44,792 bases of DNA from Vampirovibrio sp. (GTDB lineage Bacteria; Cyanobacteriota; Vampirovibrionia; Vampirovibrionales; Vampirovibrionaceae): positions 1-44,792 of the forward strand of contig JAHQWC010000117.1 in NCBI GenBank assembly GCA_019634025.1. The letters are read 5' to 3'. Both the position numbers and the translations under genes were made by a program. Positions 42,439 to 44,792 of the stretch are shown here, one piece after another. Position 1 is the stretch's first letter, and every line of letters starts with the position of its first letter. A model generated the notes under the pieces. The model was not told where the DNA came from. It did no database searches and saw only the letters and a program-made list of their open reading frames with translations.

Positions 42439-44754
42439 ATGTCTAAAAAAAGCACCAAGAAGCTTAGTCAGGCTATTCAGCTCCATCAGTCAGGTCATTT
42501 AGAAGACGCTAAACAGCTTTATCGCCAGATTTTATCTGTAAACAAAAACCAAGTAGATGCCTTAAACCTTTTGGGCACAATATTGTGTGATGAAGGCGAT
42601 CCTCAACAAGCTGAAGGTCTTTTGACCCGGGCATTGACCTTGAATCCAAAACAACCAGAGCTTCATTTCAGCATGGCGAACATTCTTCGAGATGCCGGTA
42701 AGCTCATTGAAGCAAAAGACGCTTACCAACGGGCAATTCAGTTGGATCGAACCTATCTTGACGCCTATATTAACCTGGGTAATGTACTCCAAGCCTTAAG
42801 AGAGCTTGACGATGCTATCGCTGTGTACCAAAAGGCCATTTCCATATGTCCTAACACACCGGATCTATACAACAACCTGGGCAACGTCTATAAACATCAA
42901 GGTGAGCCGACAAAAGCACTGGATTGTTTTAATACCTGTCTCAAACTCGATCCTGGTCATGCCAATGCCTACTTTAATGCGGGTGGAGCATTTCAGGATA
43001 TGGGCAACACCGATCTAACGGTCATGCACTACGAAATGGCTCTTCAGCTTAAACCAGATTTTCCTCAAGTCTACATGGCATATGGCCAGATGCATTTGGC
43101 AAAACAGGATTACCAAAAATCTATTGCCGCCTTTGAAAAAGCCCTGGAACATTCTTCACAGAAGGGTGATATTTATAAACGCTTGGGAGATATCTATTTT
43201 CGAACCAGTAACTTTGACAAAGCCGAGGAAGCTTTCAAAAATGCTGTAGAAAGTGGCGAAGTTGATCAATCTTACTGTTATGCATGGATCGCCTACGTCC
43301 AAGAGCGACAGAGTAAGACCCGTGAGGCCATTGAAAACTTTAACAAAGCGTACGAACTTAGCCCAAACAATTTGGGTTTAAAAGTTCGGGCGGTAACCCG
43401 AGTGCCGGTTGTCTACAGCAGTTTGGAAGAGATCGAGGACTATCGAACTCAAATGGTTCAGGCGCTAGAGGATATTCTGGCTGAAGCGCCTGTATTGGAT
43501 AACCCCTACCATCAGTTTGGGGGAACCAACTTCTTCTTGGCTTACCAGGGTAAAAATGATCGCTCAGTCATGGAATTAATGAACCGCATCTTCAATCCCA
43601 ATGTCCTTGAGGCGCCAATCGATCGGACTCGGTTGGTCGGTGAAAAACCCCGTATTGGGATTGTTTCTCGAAACCTCCGGAAATCTCATACCATTGGTAA
43701 ACTGATGATTCCGTTTTTAGACCGGTTGGATCGAGATAAATTTTCGGTTGTTCTATACCGTATGCAAGAGTTCCAGGCTTGTAAACAGGATTTCTATGAA
43801 GGTCAGCCTGATAAGGGTGATGTAGTGGTAGAAGTTTCCTTGGGAGATTACCATACAGCGTTGGAAAAACTCTGCGAGATTGAGTCCGATATACTCCTCT
43901 ACACCGATATCGGTATGGACCCCATGAGCTATTTTCTGGCTATGGCTAAACCGGCAAAAATCCAGTGCGTTACTTGGGGGCACCCCGTTACCACCGGGTT
44001 AGATCGGATGGACTACTTCCTCTCCAGTAAATTACTGGAGCCGGAGAATGCCCAAACACATTATACTGAAGAGTTAATTTTGCTGGATACGCTCCCCACC
44101 TATTACGAAAAACCCCAACCCACTGAATCCAATCCCGACAAACCACCCAAGAGCCGGATGCTGTTTGGCTTACCTAAAGATAAAACCATTTACCTATGTC
44201 CGCAAAGCGTCTTTAAAATCCACCCGGAATTTGATTCAGTATTAGCTGATATCCTTCGCAAAGATCCAAATGGTGTTTTGGTCATGGTCAAGTTGAGAGA
44301 CCCAGGTACCACAGAAGTGCTGCAAGCCCGTTTGGAGAGGAACTTGCCGGATGTCTATGATCGGATCTTCTTCTTAAATCCCATGCCCAGAGAAGATTTT
44401 GTACAGCTTATGGCTATTAGTGATGTGATGCTGGATCCCCTCCATTTTGGCGGAGGGAACACCACCTATGAAGGGTTTTCTACAGGCTTGCCCATTGTCA
44501 CCTTACCTGGTGACTATATGCGAGGCCGGGTCACCTATGCTTGCTACCAGCAAATGGGTCTTACAGATTGTGTGGCAAATAACAAAGACCATTATGTTGA
44601 AATAGCCCTGCGCTTGGGAACCGATAAAGGCTATCGCCAGCAAGTTTCGGACAAAATTATCGCGGGCCATCCGGATATTTTTGAAAACACGACATTCGTT
44701 CAGGAATTGGAAGCCTTTTTTATGAAGGCCCTAACCTCCTATTTACCAGAATAA
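42439..44754 (+). CDS. TPR-SPINDLY protein, GT41 O-GlcNAc-transferase-like (second copy)
   Basis: 771 residues, ATG 42439 with AAGGAT upstream. About nine TPRs cover residues 5-300 (AIAVYQKAISICPNTPDLYN; ALDCFNTCLKLDPGHANAYF). The catalytic half opens with RIGIVSRNLRKSHTIGKLMI, where His417 fits the conserved His of OGT-type enzymes. TWGHPVTTGLDRMDYFLSS, SVFKIHPEFDSVLADIL (Lys593) and MLDPLHFGGGNTTYEGFSTG follow. It shares the layout and the GxYMRGRVTYxCYQxMG block with the first copy, so the pair arose by duplication, but the two differ in the His region and may have different donors or partners. Confidence 0.87.
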   Translation: MSKKSTKKLSQAIQLHQSGHLEDAKQLYRQILSVNKNQVDALNLLGTILCDEGDPQQAEGLLTRALTLNPKQPELHFSMANILRDAGKLIEAKDAYQRAIQLDRTYLDAYINLGNVLQALRELDDAIAVYQKAISICPNTPDLYNNLGNVYKHQGEPTKALDCFNTCLKLDPGHANAYFNAGGAFQDMGNTDLTVMHYEMALQLKPDFPQVYMAYGQMHLAKQDYQKSIAAFEKALEHSSQKGDIYKRLGDIYFRTSNFDKAEEAFKNAVESGEVDQSYCYAWIAYVQERQSKTREAIENFNKAYELSPNNLGLKVRAVTRVPVVYSSLEEIEDYRTQMVQALEDILAEAPVLDNPYHQFGGTNFFLAYQGKNDRSVMELMNRIFNPNVLEAPIDRTRLVGEKPRIGIVSRNLRKSHTIGKLMIPFLDRLDRDKFSVVLYRMQEFQACKQDFYEGQPDKGDVVVEVSLGDYHTALEKLCEIESDILLYTDIGMDPMSYFLAMAKPAKIQCVTWGHPVTTGLDRMDYFLSSKLLEPENAQTHYTEELILLDTLPTYYEKPQPTESNPDKPPKSRMLFGLPKDKTIYLCPQSVFKIHPEFDSVLADILRKDPNGVLVMVKLRDPGTTEVLQARLERNLPDVYDRIFFLNPMPREDFVQLMAISDVMLDPLHFGGGNTTYEGFSTGLPIVTLPGDYMRGRVTYACYQQMGLTDCVANNKDHYVEIALRLGTDKGYRQQVSDKIIAGHPDIFENTTFVQELEAFFMKALTSYLPE

Positions 44755-44772
44755 ATGAGGGCAAAATAAATC

Positions 44773-44792
44773 ATGCACCCATCTGAAAAACG
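44773..44792 (+). CDS. Possible start of a further gene, cut by the window edge
   Basis: ATG 44773 begins MHPSEK and is preceded by GAGGGCAAAATAAATC, a usable ribosome-binding site. Only six full codons are visible, so nothing can be said about the product. Confidence 0.25.

Overview
This window reads as chromosomal DNA of a flagellated bacterium with a Gram-negative envelope. Two ADP-heptose-type GT9 glycosyltransferases and an MCE (MlaD-type) protein point to an outer membrane. FlhB, FliO/P/Q/R, a FliM/FliN-like switch protein, a FliA-like sigma factor and a short flagellin point to flagella. Together with a DUF1292 protein, many TPR proteins and bacterial SPINDLY-type GT41 enzymes, this suggests to me a non-photosynthetic relative of cyanobacteria (Vampirovibrionia/'Melainabacteria'). 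That placement is inference only. There is no rRNA, tRNA, CRISPR array, insertion sequence or phage module that I can see.

Layout. Bases 1-1218 (minus) hold the 5' part of a secreted protein built almost entirely of acidic octapeptide repeats. After an AT-rich gap and a tiny membrane protein come two plus-strand GT-C-like membrane proteins (2144-6133), which converge on an HTTM-like membrane protein. A long minus-strand block (7729-15524) then carries, in transcription order, an MCE protein, a DinG-like helicase, a DUF1292 protein, sucC-sucD with a terminator, flhB and a fliA-like sigma gene. Bases 15610-21451 contain a CPBP protease, an unknown protein, an unusual tandem (double) malic enzyme, leuB and ndk. 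A DnaJ-like chaperone follows on the minus strand.

The most distinctive part is 22715-28227: two divergent, translationally coupled gene pairs encoding four unrecognised membrane proteins. They share a PR/ER/RE-type motif near an N-terminal hydrophobic region, one late transmembrane helix and a Pro/Gln/Tyr-rich tail, so they look like one diverged paralogous family. This is my candidate for an undescribed system.

Next come a membrane-anchored TPR protein (minus), two overlapping GT9 genes (plus), rpsT (minus, UUG start), and the flagellar export cluster FliM/N-like-fliO-fliP-fliQ-fliR (plus). A gap with possible gene remnants, a small conserved protein and flagellin (minus) follow. The window closes with two tandem TPR-GT41 (O-GlcNAc-transferase-like) genes divergent from flagellin. 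The simplest reading of that last arrangement is a flagellin O-glycosylation locus, and several export/switch components carry unusual architectures: a FliM-FliN fusion, a FliQ tail and NPIH in FlhB.
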